From contig NZ_LIGI01000001.1 in assembly GCF_001273955.1 (NCBI RefSeq), positions 2,375,032-2,437,785 on the forward strand: a DNA stretch of 62,754 nt, in the 5' to 3' direction. The notes beneath the pieces are model-generated. The model saw only the letters and a program-made list of their open reading frames with translations. It was not told where the DNA came from and made no database searches. Made by a program: the position numbers and the translations under genes. The stretch comes from Bacillus sp. FJAT-27245 (lineage in GTDB: Bacteria > Bacillota > Bacilli > Bacillales > Cytobacillaceae). This document shows positions 61,192 through 62,754 of this stretch, in pieces; position 1 is the first letter of the stretch, and every line of letters begins with the position of its first letter.

Positions 61192-61437
61192 TCAGTATAA
61201 TGAATACGGGGCGGTATCCGCAAGGGGCACCGTGTACGTTGGCAGCGGAATATCCAGAAACTGTGTGAATTCGAGCTCCCTTATTTGATCTGTTTCAAAC
61301 GTGAAAACATCCCCGTTCAGTGTATCCTTGAACGTCATATAAGAAGTATTGCATATGTGATCTTTTCGGATAAATTGCAGATTTGTATAATGGTTGTTGC
61401 CATAATGGAGCCTATAAAACCCGTTGTCTTTTTTCAT
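61192..61437 (-). CDS. hypothetical protein, 81 aa
   Basis: Not recognised. Tyr- and Asn-rich N-terminal part (FYRLHYGNNHYTNLQF), a predicted mostly beta fold, no membrane helix. A GAGGTAGAG box precedes the ATG by 5 nt. It lies 25 bp upstream of the DUF6501 gene and may be cotranscribed. Confidence 0.6.
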   Translation of the reverse strand: MKKDNGFYRLHYGNNHYTNLQFIRKDHICNTSYMTFKDTLNGDVFTFETDQIRELEFTQFLDIPLPTYTVPLADTAPYSLY

Positions 61438-61684
61438 CTATCTCTACCTCTTTCTTAAAGGGTGGCATTCTTTCTTTACCACGGGAGGGATTTGTCCGAA
61501 ACATCTCAGAATATTTTTGGAATAAGAAAAGTTAGCAACCTTTTAGGAAATAAGTTGTGTTGCCCGTCCTTTTGTACTGTTTTTAAATATTTTCTAAAAA
61601 AGGCTTCCCAAAAGCTGATTTAAGCTTTACAATGTTAGAAACTGAATATTCAATCTACGTTTCCAAGGAGGGCATTACAAACCA

Positions 61685-61816
61685 ATGAAAATTATGAGCA
61701 ATGAGCAGCTTGTCGTTTCTTATCGTGATGCAATGAAGACTGGGACGGAGAAAGAATGGATTAAAATCCTGAAAGATGAGATTCAGCGCAGGGGGCTTAG
61801 GCCTTTCAAAAAGTAA
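61685..61816 (+). CDS. sda: sporulation histidine kinase inhibitor Sda
   Basis: 43 residues starting MKIMSNEQLVVSYRDAMKTG and ending RRGLRPFKK. The helical hairpin with L-S-x-E-x-L-x-x-S-Y...F/W-I-x-L-x-x-E-I-x-R-R-x-L is the Sda pattern. Sda binds the dimerisation domain of KinA and blocks autophosphorylation when replication is blocked. An AAGGAGGGC box lies upstream at a rather long distance (about 13 nt). In B. subtilis DnaA boxes control sda; I find no TTATCCACA in the 240 bases upstream. A strong terminator follows. Confidence 0.85.
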   Translation: MKIMSNEQLVVSYRDAMKTGTEKEWIKILKDEIQRRGLRPFKK

Positions 61817-61847
61817 TGTAAGTAAACTTTAACATCGCCAAGTGAAC

Positions 61848-61888
61848 TCAGCCGCCGGCTCCATGCCGGCGGCTGTTTAAATTTTTGG
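61848..61888 (+). terminator. terminator after sda
   Basis: CAGCCGCCGGC TCCAT GCCGGCGGCTG followed by TTTAAATTTTT. Confidence 0.85.
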
Positions 61889-61927
61889 AAATTGAAAGAG
61901 GACGTACTTCCTGATTTCTCTGGAATG

Positions 61928-61956
61928 TAAAAAAGCATCCCGTGGATGCTTTTTCC
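61928..61956 (-). terminator. terminator after mnmH
   Basis: AAAAAGCATCC ACGG GATGCTTTTTT on the minus strand, directly beyond the mnmH stop codon. Confidence 0.85.
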
Positions 61957-61958
61957 CT

Positions 61959-62754
61959 TTAGCCTTGAACCGCGGAAACTGGGCCCAATGACAATTCCTT
62001 TAAATAGTCCTCTATCTTAGCGGCTGCTTCCTCAAACGTTTCCGCAAAAATCTCTTTAAAATCACCAAAGTATTCAAGCTGTTTATGCTCATACATCGGA
62101 TCGTAGTAGGATTCGAGCAGGATTCTGATCATCCCGGAATAGTCCTTGCCGGCGAGGCACTCCTTTAGCACTTCCTTCGCTTCTTGGGACTTGATGCGTT
62201 TCATGATACGGTCCAAAGCTTCCTTCACTTTTTCATGGTACCATGGCTCGTCCTTGTAAGGAGAGATGTACTCCTGTTCAATATGGCTGATCCGTACTTC
62301 AAGCGGCAAGTGGATTTGGATGTGGATGCCGTTCGTTTTCACATCCATCAATTCATCGGGCTGGACAATCCGTCCGATCCGTTTGCTTTCGGCTTCCATA
62401 ATTGTATACGGAGGTTTATTCAATTCGGCAAGCCGCTCGAATAATAGCGCATCGAACATTTTTTGGGTGTTTCCCTCACCAAGCCCGATGGCGCCGAATA
62501 TTGATCCCCTATGGCCCGCCATCCGTTCAAGATCCACAACGGGATAACCTTTCCGCTCGAGGATATGCAGCACCTCTGTCTTCCCGGTGCCAGTCATGCC
62601 ATGGATGACAACCGACTTTTCAGGGAGCAGCTCGGGAATTCTTTTCAAAATATATTGCCTGTAAGCCTTGTAGCCTCCCTGGAGCCTCCTTGCCGTAATG
62701 CCGGAAAATTCAAGGAAGGATGTGACCGCCTTGCTCCGCATCCCTCCGCGCCAG
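61959..62754 (-). CDS. mnmH: tRNA 2-selenouridine synthase, 5' end cut by window
   Basis: MnmH (SelU, YbbB) replaces sulfur by selenium in 2-thiouridine-34 of tRNAs using selenophosphate. The frame runs off the right edge: the last visible bases encode WRGGMRSKAV, which follows the catalytic Cys of the N-terminal rhodanese domain, so an ATG at 62741 is internal. The C-terminal part has a P-loop IHGMTGTGKTEVL and DLERMAGHRGSIFG, the characteristic MnmH ATPase-like region, and PVVDLE. Together with the Sec-encoding fdhF it implies a selenophosphate synthetase (selD) in this genome, probably just outside the window. Confidence 0.93.
   Translation of the reverse strand, partial: WRGGMRSKAVTSFLEFSGITARRLQGGYKAYRQYILKRIPELLPEKSVVIHGMTGTGKTEVLHILERKGYPVVDLERMAGHRGSIFGAIGLGEGNTQKMFDALLFERLAELNKPPYTIMEAESKRIGRIVQPDELMDVKTNGIHIQIHLPLEVRISHIEQEYISPYKDEPWYHEKVKEALDRIMKRIKSQEAKEVLKECLAGKDYSGMIRILLESYYDPMYEHKQLEYFGDFKEIFAETFEEAAAKIEDYLKELSLGPVSAVQG

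Noticed and set aside
61438-61684. DnaA boxes controlling sda as in B. subtilis
   Set aside because: No TTATCCACA or one-mismatch cluster convincing enough was found by eye.

Overview
The window comes from a low-to-moderate GC, endospore-forming, facultatively anaerobic member of the Bacillaceae. Spore genes (cwlJ, csgA, sda, a YuzL-like protein), many Bacillus-type small proteins (YhfH, YqhV, YkuS, YdjO, lmo0937 and Lmo0850 families), strong AGGAGG-type ribosome binding sites and a cubane-type Fnr all point there. I see no rRNA, tRNA, CRISPR array, prophage or transposase; it reads as core chromosome with a few decayed or mobile scars.

Layout. 1-6.2 kb (minus): 3'-truncated glgB, a 27-aa holin-like type I toxin with a probable antisense RNA and a structured leader-like region, an SUV3-like helicase and a TerC-family exporter under a yybP-ykoY manganese riboswitch. 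6.5-10.6 kb: ccpN-yqfL-ppdK, a compact PEP/gluconeogenesis operon. 10.8-16.9 kb: photolyase, exoA, ppiB, mug, a candidate sRNA and cwlJ. 17-23 kb: ssuABC sulfonate importer, MFS and YitT proteins, pssA. 23-29.8 kb: gmhB, csgA, erythromycin-esterase-like protein, ltaE, Ktr potassium system. 29.9-40 kb is the anaerobic core: narK with an Fnr site, fdhF, a triple-PAS histidine kinase, fnr and a SCO protein. 40-46 kb: a palindromic dispersed repeat, ABC-F protein, NERD protein, YuzL, YkuS, an orphan modB and a DUF421 protein. 45.8-49.2 kb: hutU-hutI followed by a wrecked hutG. 49.4-56 kb: cupredoxin, pflBA with an Fnr site, CcdA-like protein, bioY with a BirA operator, yidC. 56-62.75 kb: M20 amidohydrolase, amino-acid ABC genes, two crcB genes, GNAT, sda and a 5'-truncated mnmH (selU).

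The main result is selenium biology. The formate dehydrogenase gene fdhF (32466-34523, minus) has an in-frame UGA at codon 137, exactly where the catalytic selenocysteine of E. coli FDH-H sits, and it is followed by a SECIS-like hairpin whose GGUCU loop lies 18 nt from the UGA, as in E. coli fdhF. Read conventionally it would look like two broken genes. The tRNA 2-selenouridine synthase gene mnmH at the right edge independently implies selenophosphate production. Fnr, its predicted targets narK and pflBA, and FdhF would fit together as a fermentative/nitrate-respiring module in which Pfl makes formate and FdhF oxidises it; that link is inference.

Other points worth attention: two candidate non-coding RNAs, a probable ATT start in ccpN, a cluster of GGGYGAA repeats, an orphan and possibly frameshifted modB, and a hutG remnant with an internal deletion.
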